A stretch of DNA of 64,000 nt, taken from contig JAGBFB010000042.1 in the NCBI GenBank assembly GCA_017936665.1, forward strand, positions 55,547-119,546, written 5' to 3'. Position numbers and translations under genes: made by a program. The notes under the pieces are model-generated. The model searched no databases. It had not been told where the DNA came from and saw only the letters and a list, made by a program, of their open reading frames with translations. Source of the stretch: Spirochaetaceae bacterium (GTDB lineage: Bacteria; Spirochaetota; Spirochaetia; Treponematales; Treponemataceae). Below are positions 1 to 8,473 of this stretch, in pieces (position 1 is the first letter of the stretch; each line of letters opens with the position of its first letter).

Positions 1-199
1 ATTCTTTAAATCTTTGATAAAGAGGAATTTTTCCTGTTGGTAAATTTACAAATCCTGTATTTGGATGCAAAATTTCATCTGCATAAACCCATTGAAATTT
101 TACACAATCTGCTCCTGCAAATTTCGCTTTTTCCACCAATAATTTTGCTTTATCAAGAGAACCTTCATGGGATGTTCCAATTTCTGCAATAATAAACAT
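1..199 (-). CDS. NeuB-family sialic/nonulosonic acid synthase, N-terminal part (cut by window edge)
   Basis: This is the first 66 codons of a gene that runs off the left edge. The translation begins MFIIAEIGTSHEGS and continues with AGADCVKFQWVYADEIL, which is the beta-1 and beta-2 region of the NeuB TIM barrel. Family members condense phosphoenolpyruvate with an N-acyl hexosamine (or its phosphate) in the cytoplasm to make sialic-acid-like sugars. Whether this copy makes sialic, legionaminic or another acid cannot be told from the N-terminus. It is distinct from the second NeuB-family gene near 26 kb. No Shine-Dalgarno sequence is visible before the ATG, and the upstream DNA is extremely AT-rich. 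Confidence 0.8.
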   Translation of the reverse strand, partial: MFIIAEIGTSHEGSLDKAKLLVEKAKFAGADCVKFQWVYADEILHPNTGFVNLPTGKIPLYQRFKE

Positions 200-292
200 A
201 ATTATATTTTACTATATAAATTATATAATCATCAAGTAAGTTACAATTTATGTGTAAAAATTATACAATATATTACAAGATATTGTATAGCA

Positions 293-321
293 TTGACACT
301 ATTTACACAAATTGATAAAAT
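293..321 (+). promoter_or_regulatory. Sigma-70-type promoter of yebC
   Basis: A perfect -35 hexamer TTGACA (293-298) is followed after 17 bases by TAAAAT (316-321), which matches the -10 consensus at five of six positions. Transcription would start about 20-25 bases before the strong ribosome site AAAGGAG that precedes yebC. The 150-bp gap is otherwise featureless AT-rich DNA. Confidence 0.75.
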
Positions 322-352
322 ATAGTAAGAATGTTTATTTAAAGGAGTTCCG

Positions 353-1090
353 ATGTCAGGACATAGTAAATGGGCAACCATTAAACATGCAAAAGGTGCT
401 GCCGACGCAAAACGCGGTCAGTTATTTACAAAATTTATTAAAGAAATTTCAATTGCTGCACGTATGGGCGGAGGAGATCCTAACTCTAACCCTCGCTTAA
501 GAACAGCTATCCTTAAAGCTCGTGCTTCAAACATGCCTAAAGATAACATTGAACGTGCTATCAAAAAAGGTACAGGTGAACTTGGTGGTTCTACATATGA
601 AGAAAAACTTTACGAAGGATATGGACCAGGTGGAGTAGCTGTACTTGTTGAAGTATTAACAGATAATAATAACAGAGCAGCCGCAAATGTTAGAAATATC
701 TTTGGAAAATCAGGTGGAAACTTAGGTGCAACAGGTTCTGTAGCATATATGTTCAACCGTAAAGGTGTTATCGAATATGATGCAGAAAAAGTTAGCGAAG
801 ATGAAATCATGGATGCAGCTTTAGAAGCAGGTGCAGATGATATCGTTACAGAAGATGGGGTAGTAACAGTTACAACAGATCCTTCTGCATTTGAAGAAGT
901 TCTTGAAGCTTTAAATCAAAAAGGATATGAATCAGTTTCTGCAGAAGTTTCAATGGTACCTGATACATATTCTGCAATTGATAAGGATACAGCTGCAAAA
1001 GTACAAAAACTTATTGATCGTCTTGAAGAAGATGATGATGTACAAAACGTTTATACTAATGCAGATTTCCCTGAAGATTTTGAAGGCTAA
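353..1090 (+). CDS. yebC: YebC/PmpR family protein
   Basis: The 245-residue protein has the full length and sequence of the YebC/TACO1 family. It opens with [21 protein letters not shown], carries the [14 protein letters not shown] helix region and [14 protein letters not shown], and ends with the acidic segment [17 protein letters not shown]. Members are cytoplasmic; some have been described as DNA-binding regulators and others as translation factors acting on ribosomes stalled at proline stretches. The ATG at 353 follows AAAGGAG with a good spacing. The gene is transcribed alone and ends at a strong hairpin shared with the convergent neighbour. Codon use is more GC-rich than in the surrounding genes, as is common for well-expressed housekeeping genes. 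Confidence 0.95.
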   Translation: MSGHSKWATIKHAKGAADAKRGQLFTKFIKEISIAARMGGGDPNSNPRLRTAILKARASNMPKDNIERAIKKGTGELGGSTYEEKLYEGYGPGGVAVLVEVLTDNNNRAAANVRNIFGKSGGNLGATGSVAYMFNRKGVIEYDAEKVSEDEIMDAALEAGADDIVTEDGVVTVTTDPSAFEEVLEALNQKGYESVSAEVSMVPDTYSAIDKDTAAKVQKLIDRLEEDDDVQNVYTNADFPEDFEG

Positions 1091-1105
1091 ATAGCTTTTA
1101 ACTAT

Positions 1106-1166
1106 AAAAAAAAGGCTGTCTAAATTGCTATTTATAAAAAATAGTGAATTTAGACAGCCTTTTTTG
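1106..1166. terminator. Bidirectional terminator between yebC and the outer-membrane gene
   Basis: A long inverted repeat has arms AGGCTGTCTAAATT and AATTTAGACAGCCT, extended inward by CTATTT/AAATAG. It is flanked by an A-run on the left and a T-run on the right, so it can terminate transcription from both convergent genes. The core GGCTGTCTAA recurs in the hairpin at 12.92 kb. Confidence 0.9.
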
Positions 1167-1182
1167 TTTGGAAAAATATGAA

Positions 1183-2322
1183 TTAATAATTCCACTCAAA
1201 AGAAAGTGACATAGCAGGAGTTATTGACCATGTACTAGAAGAATAAGTTATAGGTATACCCACATTGATATCAACATGTGGAAGAGCATAATAAATGTAT
1301 CCAGGAGTAATAATTCCATTATTGGAAACAAAATCGTGTACAAATTCTAAACCAATTTTTGAAGTACTTTTAAATAATCTAGAAACTAAACCTTTAAAAT
1401 GAATTTTATGAGAATCTATTGCTGTAGGATTTAATGTTTTATCATAAAAAATCCATTGATATTCAATGATAAATCCAATTCGAGGATTTTCCCAATCTTT
1501 CATTAATCCAACTGTAAAATACAATCTATCAAATTTAGTATTTTTTATATTTTTTGTATCAAAATCAAGATGTGTAATAGTTTGATTATATAAATCAAAG
1601 CCCCATAAATTTATTTTGTTTTCTAAACCAATTGCAGGATTTTTTTTATTTTTGTCTTCACTTGCCCATTTACGTGCAAATAAATTTAATTGTAATTTAC
1701 CAAATACCCTCTCTATAGAACCAGCAAATGATATATTTTTAATACTAGGAATAGTATTTCCACCCCAATTTACTTGTGACAAAATTATTGCAGAAAAATT
1801 GGTACTAAATAAATTAAAAGACATACCAATTGAAGCACCATTTACAGAATCAGATAAAAGATTATTTTCAAATAATTCAGTATTCCCCCAAGAAATCTCT
1901 CTTTTACCAGCTTGAATATATAAAAAATCAAGTAACATATAGTCAAAATAAAGTTCGTGTAAACTTAGGGAAAAATTGGGAAAATTTGTTTTTATTGAAG
2001 CCTTTATGCCAAAAATATCACTAGCTCTGGCGTTCATATAGGTATAATGTTCTAATGCAAAATATCCTAAAGGAGTAAAATAATCTTCAGAAGAAGATGA
2101 AAAACCAAGTCCAATATCTGTATCTAGTGCCCCCGTAAAATTAATAGAATTATTTGATGAGGAAGTAGGTTTTGGGGCTTCTTTTTGTTCCTCGACTATA
2201 ATATCTTCTGCTTCAGAAAATAAACTGTCAAAATCATCAAATTCATCTGTAATTTCAGATTCTTGAGTAAAAACAACTGTAAAACAACAAAAAAACAAAC
2301 AAATTAAAATTATTTTTTTCAT
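1183..2322 (-). CDS. Predicted outer-membrane beta-barrel protein, family not recognised
   Basis: The 379-residue protein has a clear signal peptide (MKKIILICLFFCCFTVVFTQ). It is followed by an acidic, low-complexity linker (residues 21-56) and then alternating aromatic/polar strands ending in SLSFEWNY, a terminal aromatic typical of outer-membrane barrels. The linker contains DDFDSLFSEAEDIIVEE (residues 29-45), which closely resembles a stretch in the permease encoded at 4415-5878. The gene is the last of the rfb-wzi-wzz-permease operon and lies 15 bases after the LolA-like gene. The barrel may be a client or partner of the upstream permeases and LolA-like protein; that is an inference from order and the shared motif. 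Confidence 0.75.
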   Translation of the reverse strand: MKKIILICLFFCCFTVVFTQESEITDEFDDFDSLFSEAEDIIVEEQKEAPKPTSSSNNSINFTGALDTDIGLGFSSSSEDYFTPLGYFALEHYTYMNARASDIFGIKASIKTNFPNFSLSLHELYFDYMLLDFLYIQAGKREISWGNTELFENNLLSDSVNGASIGMSFNLFSTNFSAIILSQVNWGGNTIPSIKNISFAGSIERVFGKLQLNLFARKWASEDKNKKNPAIGLENKINLWGFDLYNQTITHLDFDTKNIKNTKFDRLYFTVGLMKDWENPRIGFIIEYQWIFYDKTLNPTAIDSHKIHFKGLVSRLFKSTSKIGLEFVHDFVSNNGIITPGYIYYALPHVDINVGIPITYSSSTWSITPAMSLSFEWNY

Positions 2323-2337
2323 TATAAATAAATTCTC

Positions 2338-3114
2338 TTAACGATTACTCATCATTTCAAAATATGCTTTAGTAAACACTGTATCTTTTTGTTTAGAAAA
2401 AGACACGTTTTTAATACTTATTTGTGTTTTTTCATATTGCATTTTATCATTAATTTTTTTACCTTTTAGGTTATCTACAATCAACATACTAACTGGAATA
2501 GAACGAGTACCTATTAATTGATATGAAGGAATAGCTGTTGTTCTAAGTAACTGACCAGATAAACTGTAATCTTCTTTTTTCCTTATTAAGCCATCATCTT
2601 TTGTTACCCATACTTTAACTTTTGGATAAACTACATCATCTACTTTTGCATCTAATTCAAAAAGAACGCAATCGTAGGCACCAAGTTTTTTAGGTAATGC
2701 AGAAACGATTCTATAATTATTAGAAAACTCCATTGGTGCAAAATCGGATGTGTTAGCATTGGTATTTTGAAACTTATCTCTTTTACTTGAGAATGTAAAT
2801 CTTCTATCTACAGGATCATAAAACCATACATTTGATTCAATTTGTAAATATCCTTTACCTTTATCATTTTTAGGTGAAGTAATTAGAATAGTATAATTTG
2901 AAGTTTTATCTCGTCTATACATAATTGCTTCTGTAACTGATTTACTTTGTCCTGGTTTATCTTGAACAAGAGTATATTCCGCAGAAAAATCTGTATCAAT
3001 AAAACTTGTAGTAGTATCACATTTTTTTAGAAGTTCATAATCTTCTTTTGTTTGTGAAAAAATAAAAAAACTTAAAAATAAAAACAGACAACAAATTAAA
3101 ATATTTTTTTTCAT
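2338..3114 (-). CDS. LolA-like outer-membrane lipoprotein-sorting family protein
   Basis: The 258-residue protein has a signal peptide (MKKNILICCLFLFLSFFIFSQ) and a half-barrel fold signature. The segments KGKGYLQIESNVWFYDP, RRFTFSSKRDKF and DGLIRKKEDYS resemble the LolA-like sorting family found beside FtsX/LolE permeases. It is expected to act in the periplasm, carrying a lipid or lipoprotein. The start at 3114 was chosen because AGAGGT lies seven bases upstream and the signal peptide begins there; an earlier in-frame start would add 15 residues overlapping the upstream permease gene. It sits between the permeases and the beta-barrel gene. Confidence 0.8.
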   Translation of the reverse strand: MKKNILICCLFLFLSFFIFSQTKEDYELLKKCDTTTSFIDTDFSAEYTLVQDKPGQSKSVTEAIMYRRDKTSNYTILITSPKNDKGKGYLQIESNVWFYDPVDRRFTFSSKRDKFQNTNANTSDFAPMEFSNNYRIVSALPKKLGAYDCVLFELDAKVDDVVYPKVKVWVTKDDGLIRKKEDYSLSGQLLRTTAIPSYQLIGTRSIPVSMLIVDNLKGKKINDKMQYEKTQISIKNVSFSKQKDTVFTKAYFEMMSNR

Positions 3115-3136
3115 TTTAATACCTCTATAAATTTTA

Positions 3137-4414
3137 TTATGTAACAGAAAGTGCATCAACTGGATTAATTTTTACACACTTTCTAATAGTAAAATAAACA
3201 AATATTAAAGTTGTTACAATTACAATACCATAAATTGAAATAACTTGTAAAATACTTGGTTGTATTAGAATTTTACCATTCATTAAAAAGATGTCTAAAG
3301 CAGGGATAGCAGTAAAATCAACTAAATTTATTGCAAATGATAAAATAAAATAGATTAAAAACGAAGAAATAAATGCAGCTGACATTAAATAAACAACTTC
3401 TATTAAAAATAAATTTATTATTCCTTTTGGTGCAAGCCCTAATGCCATATACATACCAATTTCATTTGTTCGTTTTACAGCAATAACCTTATAAGTACTA
3501 CCAATTCCAATTGCTATAATTAAAATTAATATTGCAATTATAATATAAATTATAATATGCATTGCTAGTATTAAAAAGTTTAAATTTTCTAAGTTTGATG
3601 TTAATGTTATTAGTGCAGTTTTACCTTTAGCTTTATACAAATTATCAATAAAATCTTGTTTGTCCTCAACTATAGGATACATATCGAAAAATTGATTTAA
3701 ATCATTTTGTATAAATAAAATTTGTGCTGTTGATAAATCTTTATTAGAAAAAGCTCCTATAGATATGGAATAATCTTTAGGATAATTAATTAAATTTCTT
3801 AAAAATTCTAAATCAAGATATGATACATTTGCTCCAAATAAACTTGAATCTTGAAAAATTCCTTGTACAATTAAGTTTGTAGTTTCTGTATAATTATTTA
3901 CAGTTTTAAGCATTAATAAAACTTCATCACCAATTTTGAGTTTTAAATAATCAGCAGTAGCAGATGAAATATATATACCATTAGTTCCTTTTTGAATTTT
4001 TCTAGAACCTTCAACAAAGGTCAAACTTGAAAATAATTTTTCTTCTTTATTAAAATCTACACCTTTAATTTTTCTTTGTTTTAAACTTTCTCCTTCAAAA
4101 AAAAGATAGGTATTATCATTTTCATAATCAATTCTAGAAGAAATTACAAAATCTTTTGATGTAAAATAAGGTTCAATTTTTGATATTGTTTCCTCTGTGC
4201 TGTACCATCCTAAACTTCCGTTAGAGGAGTGTAGAAGCATTAAATCTCCACCATAATAAATACGAGCCTTATTATTAAATGAAGAAATAAGTCCATTCAT
4301 CATTCCAATAGCAGTAATTGTTAAAGCAATTCCAATACTTGCAACTAAAAATAATAATAAGTACCGTTTAGGTTCAAACTTTAATGAACGAAAAGCAATA
4401 GAAGATAAAGTCAT
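3137..4414 (-). CDS. FtsX/LolE-like ABC transporter permease
   Basis: The 425-residue protein has the FtsX/MacB permease layout: one membrane segment near residues 17-40, a large periplasmic domain to about residue 275, then three membrane segments. It carries the cytoplasmic coupling motif KRTNEIGMYMALGLAPKGI and ends with the conserved KINPVDALSV. Such permeases use a cytosolic ATPase to drive periplasmic work such as lipoprotein release. No matching ATPase gene is present nearby. Its start codon directly abuts the stop codon of the other permease, implying co-translation. Confidence 0.88.
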   Translation of the reverse strand: MTLSSIAFRSLKFEPKRYLLLFLVASIGIALTITAIGMMNGLISSFNNKARIYYGGDLMLLHSSNGSLGWYSTEETISKIEPYFTSKDFVISSRIDYENDNTYLFFEGESLKQRKIKGVDFNKEEKLFSSLTFVEGSRKIQKGTNGIYISSATADYLKLKIGDEVLLMLKTVNNYTETTNLIVQGIFQDSSLFGANVSYLDLEFLRNLINYPKDYSISIGAFSNKDLSTAQILFIQNDLNQFFDMYPIVEDKQDFIDNLYKAKGKTALITLTSNLENLNFLILAMHIIIYIIIAILILIIAIGIGSTYKVIAVKRTNEIGMYMALGLAPKGIINLFLIEVVYLMSAAFISSFLIYFILSFAINLVDFTAIPALDIFLMNGKILIQPSILQVISIYGIVIVTTLIFVYFTIRKCVKINPVDALSVT

Positions 4415-5878
4415 TTAATTTCCACCTTTCATGGCTTTTACAGGTAAAATTTTTAATGCTTCAATTACTGGAATAATCCAAGAAAATAAACCAATAAACA
4501 AACTAACTAAAAATCCAAATCCAAATGAAGAGATTGTAATTTGAGGTTTTAAAAACTTTCCTCCAAAGAGTTGTTCCAAAAATATATTATTTAACTTAAT
4601 TGGAAATCTTTGTAAAATTAAAATTATTAAAAATGAAACAATAAAACTAATAAAAGCTGAAATCATTGTTAAAATAATAGTTTCACTCATGCATTGAAAA
4701 GCAATATTTCTTTTATTCGCTCCTATGGCTCTCATAGTACCAATTTCTTTTGTTCTATCTAAAATATTGATAACTAATGTATTAGTAACAACAATTAATC
4801 CTGCAAATAAAATAATAAAAATACCAATAATTAAAACAATTCTTAACCAATAAACATATTGAGCTGTAGGTCCTGCTGCAACTCTCCAATTGACAGCTTC
4901 TATTGGATAATTATTTTTATCTGCCCATTTGTTTATTTTTCTTATAACTGAATTTTCATTAATATTTTTATTCAATCTAACTACAATAAAGTGCCAGTTC
5001 GTTACAGTGTTTTGTGGTATTGAAATTTGTTCATCTTCAAAAATTTGATTTATATTTGTTTCTTCAACTTCTTCAACAAATATATCTGATTCTTCAGCAA
5101 ATAATGAATCCATGTCGTCAAAATTAAATTCAATAGAATCAATTAAGTTTGTTTCGCTATCTTCAATATTAATTTCTTCTGAATAAGTTTCATTCATTCC
5201 TAAAAGTGAACGTATTGTAGAAGCATCTGCCAAAACTATTTTATCTAAAATATCATTTCTCAATGGATAAGAATAAATACCTGTTATTGGTAAAACTCTG
5301 ATTCTAAATGTATTTCCGTCTGAATAAACAAGTTGTACTTCTGTACCAATTTCAATTGTTTTTTTGTTTTCTTTTTGGAAATTTTCAGCCCATGCTTCAG
5401 AAACTAATAATCCCTTTTCTCCTTTTTCAAAGGCTTTTCCTTTTACAATATTTATTGAATTCATTATTGATAAATAATTTTCGATATCAATACCAAATAC
5501 AGCAGCTTTAGATTTTTTATTATCTATCTCTAGTAAAGAAAAACTTGAAACTTGTGGTGTAAAATCATTAATTTCGTCTAGTGTTGATAAATAGTTTGTT
5601 ATTTCTTCATAAAATGAAACTTCTTCCATGGGTAGAATACTTTCATCTATTAATGAAACATTTCCAAATAAACTAACATTATCTTTTGTTTTTTCCCTAA
5701 TTACTAAATCCCCTGTAAAACTTTCTTTAAATACTGTTTTTATACCATTATCAGTACCATCAAAAATAGAATTAACTATAATTAACAATGTTACAGCAAA
5801 TGTAATAAATAAAACAATTACAAAAGAACTTTTACGAGAAAATATATTTCTAAAAGCTAATTTTAATGTATAATACAT
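4415..5878 (-). CDS. FtsX/LolE-like ABC transporter permease with acidic periplasmic insert
   Basis: This 487-residue permease has a first membrane segment at about residues 19-39. A periplasmic domain of roughly 300 residues follows, then three membrane segments with the coupling motif LDRTKEIGTMRAIGANKRNI. It ends with EALKILPVKAMKGG. The periplasmic domain contains an acidic insert around residues 235-285 that includes DDMDSLFAEESDIFVEE (residues 254-270), nearly repeated in the secreted protein at 1183-2322. The ATG at 5878 was preferred over an upstream TTG that lies inside the wzz-like gene; it starts five bases after the wzz stop. It probably pairs with the following permease as a heterodimer. 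Confidence 0.87.
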   Translation of the reverse strand: MYYTLKLAFRNIFSRKSSFVIVLFITFAVTLLIIVNSIFDGTDNGIKTVFKESFTGDLVIREKTKDNVSLFGNVSLIDESILPMEEVSFYEEITNYLSTLDEINDFTPQVSSFSLLEIDNKKSKAAVFGIDIENYLSIMNSINIVKGKAFEKGEKGLLVSEAWAENFQKENKKTIEIGTEVQLVYSDGNTFRIRVLPITGIYSYPLRNDILDKIVLADASTIRSLLGMNETYSEEINIEDSETNLIDSIEFNFDDMDSLFAEESDIFVEEVEETNINQIFEDEQISIPQNTVTNWHFIVVRLNKNINENSVIRKINKWADKNNYPIEAVNWRVAAGPTAQYVYWLRIVLIIGIFIILFAGLIVVTNTLVINILDRTKEIGTMRAIGANKRNIAFQCMSETIILTMISAFISFIVSFLIILILQRFPIKLNNIFLEQLFGGKFLKPQITISSFGFGFLVSLFIGLFSWIIPVIEALKILPVKAMKGGN

Positions 5879-5883
5879 ATTTT

Positions 5884-6729
5884 TTAAGGAAATAATTTTT
5901 TCCCTTTTTCCCAAGCATTTTTAATTTTTGCACTAGCTTCTTTATCAGATTTTATATTTTGAATTGCATTTAATAGAAATGCTATAAATATAAAAATAAA
6001 GAAAGATGCAAAAATTATAATTATAAATTTAAGAAGAATATCATTATTTTTTGTGATAAAAATTGAAAAATCATCAATAAATAATGTAACGGTATCTTTG
6101 TTTAAATTTTCTAATTCATGTTTTTCAGCAAAAATTTCTTTATTTGCATTATTATTATCTATAATTTCTTGCAATAATAAAATTCTATTTTCAATTTCAA
6201 TACTAAAATAATTTCTATATTCGCTATTTAATTTTTGTATATATTCAGAAATAAATTTTTTTGCATTATCAACTGAATATGAGCGTAAATTAATAATTAA
6301 AGATGATTTAGTAGAATTTAATTTTACTTGATAGAATCCACTATTAACTTTTGTATTAATAAACTCGTTATAATCTAATTGATTAAAGTTACTTTTATTA
6401 AAATCATAATAAAAAACATTATATTTTTCGTTGAGTTTTGCAATGTAACCCAAATCTTTAAATCTTACAACTGTATCATTTAATAAATCATAATTTACAA
6501 CGTTATTTAAATATTTTATTTTATTTGAAATTGGTATTGTAAGTTCAATGTCATAGTAATTAAGAACTTTATCTTTATATTTTACATAAGAGATATATAC
6601 TATACTTGTAATAAATATCAAAAGTATAGAGCCAATAACTATAAATTTACGATATTTTAACAATACTGAAAATAAATCAATCAAAGATATTTCTTCGTTT
6701 TCATCTGTTTTTTGTTCTATGTTGTCCAT
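5884..6729 (-). CDS. Wzz-like polysaccharide chain-length determinant
   Basis: The 281-residue protein starts with EEISLIDLFSVLLKYRKFIVIGSILLI, the conserved Wzz N-terminus running into a first membrane segment. A mostly helical periplasmic region follows, and a second membrane segment lies near residues 232-257, with a short basic tail. Wzz proteins sit in the inner membrane and set the length of polymers made by Wzy. The gene lies between wzi-like and permease genes in the rhamnose operon. The most likely partner is the Wzy polymerase encoded at 19.6-20.7 kb. The sequence is divergent enough that an exact subfamily cannot be given. Confidence 0.78.
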   Translation of the reverse strand: MDNIEQKTDENEEISLIDLFSVLLKYRKFIVIGSILLIFITSIVYISYVKYKDKVLNYYDIELTIPISNKIKYLNNVVNYDLLNDTVVRFKDLGYIAKLNEKYNVFYYDFNKSNFNQLDYNEFINTKVNSGFYQVKLNSTKSSLIINLRSYSVDNAKKFISEYIQKLNSEYRNYFSIEIENRILLLQEIIDNNNANKEIFAEKHELENLNKDTVTLFIDDFSIFITKNNDILLKFIIIIFASFFIFIFIAFLLNAIQNIKSDKEASAKIKNAWEKGKKLFP

Positions 6730-6748
6730 TAATTTTACCCTAAATATT

Positions 6749-8464
6749 TTAATACACTTTTATTGAAAGTGTTAAATAATTACCTGCTTTGTTTTGATAT
6801 TCTGCATTATTTATATTTTTAATACTATCTTTTGTACCTAAAGTATGATGTGTATAACTAAAAGTATAAGTTAAACCAACTGTAATAGGTATATCCCATT
6901 TTCTACAATTAAGTTCTCCACCTAAAGATATAGAATTTATCCATTCATAAACTCCATCATGTAAAAAATCTTTCCAGTATAAGTCACCTTCTTGTGCATC
7001 TTGTATATTTCCACTGTAATTTAATGGATCATAAAAAGAACTACCATCAACTTTTCCACTTCCTGTTGTTGTACCGTGGCGAACCAAAGTATATTTTAAG
7101 GTGGCTAATAAATACCATAAAGGATTTGATTCTAATTGAATTTTAAATTCATCGGAATTTGGATTTAAGAAATATCCTAAAGGTTGCCCATGATTAATAT
7201 ATGTTGTATCCATTGGTTTATCATACCAAGGAACATCTGTTAAAGGATGTGAATACATATATGGTTCAATTTTTGTATATTGGAATGTAAAAATTGAAGT
7301 CCAAAAGGGCAGTGGAGATTTTGCTCCAATTTGTACAGCATACATATTTCTATCTTTATTTAGAAAGTTAGAAACTTGAACATTTAATTCATCCATAAAA
7401 ATTGAAGCGTAAATATGTGTTATTTTAGGAATAGTTATACCTGTAAATAATCCTAATTGCATATTGTCAAAATCACCTATTTGATTTTGATACAAAAAAG
7501 CCAACATAAAAGGATTCATATATCCAAGTTCTATTCTTTTTGGAAATACGACGGAACCAGTTGCTCCAAAATAAAAGTATTTAAACTTTAATTCGCCCCA
7601 TAAAGCTGAGTACATATTTTGAAATGTACTTGCACAATCTTTTAGATTTCCGTTACTATCATATTCCAATGTGCCAGTAATAAAATTAGTTGAAAACCAA
7701 GAAACTGGATTTAATTGTGTTTCAAGAGATACAAAAGGTCGAGCAGTTCCTGACAACATTAAATTACCACTACCGTATCCCCAATCGTGACGAGTTCTTG
7801 AAAATTTTACTTGAACTTTGCTATCAAAAACAGAAAAAGCAAGTTCTGGTAACATTCTAAGACCACCAGCAGGTAAATCACTTATAGAAACATATTCATA
7901 AAAATCACTTAAAACAAACTGAAATCCATCCCAGGTTTTTTGATAAGTGTTTGGTGCATAAGATTTTGTGGATAAATCCATTAAACTTCCACCAATATTA
8001 AAATTGTAAGAAAAATATTTTGTAATATCACCTTTTATATAAACATCACCCCAATGCTCGTGAGAAAAATCTGGATTATTACAGTTTATACTTGCTTCAC
8101 TTGTCCATGTAAAGCCTGCTGTAATAGGTAGTTTTACATTTTCATCAAATTTATTAGTGTAATAACCTGTCCTATACCACTTTTGAGGAGTATTTTGTGC
8201 AAGTCTATCATAAGTTTTAATGAAAACTTCTTTTTCTATTTCTGATAATATATCACTTGCCAATACAGTATTCAAATTATCTAACACAAAAGATAAAGTA
8301 TAAGGTTTTGCAGCTGGTAAAGTAGGTAATATTCCTCTTAAAGAAGCATTTTCTAGCAAAAAATACACATTGTCATTTAATGGAACTGATAGATTCTGCT
8401 GAGCAAAAACTCCCAATGTAAAAAAAATGAGAAAAATAAAAATAAATTTCTTACAAATGTTCAT
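6749..8464 (-). CDS. Wzi-like capsule assembly outer-membrane protein
   Basis: The 571-residue protein has a signal peptide (MNICKKFIFIFLIFFTLGVFA) followed by VPLNDNVYFLLENASLRGILPTLP, which resembles the N-terminal helical segment of Wzi family proteins. The remaining 500 residues are aromatic-rich alternating strands, including RTRHDWGYGSGNLMLSG, consistent with an 18-strand-type barrel. Wzi acts as a surface anchor for capsular polysaccharide. Location between rfbB and the wzz-like gene supports a role in surface polysaccharide attachment or export. The final residues (LSIKVY) fit a barrel terminus. Confidence 0.75.
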   Translation of the reverse strand: MNICKKFIFIFLIFFTLGVFAQQNLSVPLNDNVYFLLENASLRGILPTLPAAKPYTLSFVLDNLNTVLASDILSEIEKEVFIKTYDRLAQNTPQKWYRTGYYTNKFDENVKLPITAGFTWTSEASINCNNPDFSHEHWGDVYIKGDITKYFSYNFNIGGSLMDLSTKSYAPNTYQKTWDGFQFVLSDFYEYVSISDLPAGGLRMLPELAFSVFDSKVQVKFSRTRHDWGYGSGNLMLSGTARPFVSLETQLNPVSWFSTNFITGTLEYDSNGNLKDCASTFQNMYSALWGELKFKYFYFGATGSVVFPKRIELGYMNPFMLAFLYQNQIGDFDNMQLGLFTGITIPKITHIYASIFMDELNVQVSNFLNKDRNMYAVQIGAKSPLPFWTSIFTFQYTKIEPYMYSHPLTDVPWYDKPMDTTYINHGQPLGYFLNPNSDEFKIQLESNPLWYLLATLKYTLVRHGTTTGSGKVDGSSFYDPLNYSGNIQDAQEGDLYWKDFLHDGVYEWINSISLGGELNCRKWDIPITVGLTYTFSYTHHTLGTKDSIKNINNAEYQNKAGNYLTLSIKVY

Positions 8465-8473
8465 ACTTATAAT

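Noticed and set aside
2338..3159. Longer start for the LolA-like gene at 3159
   Set aside because: It would run into the upstream permease gene and add residues before an otherwise perfect signal peptide with its own ribosome site.
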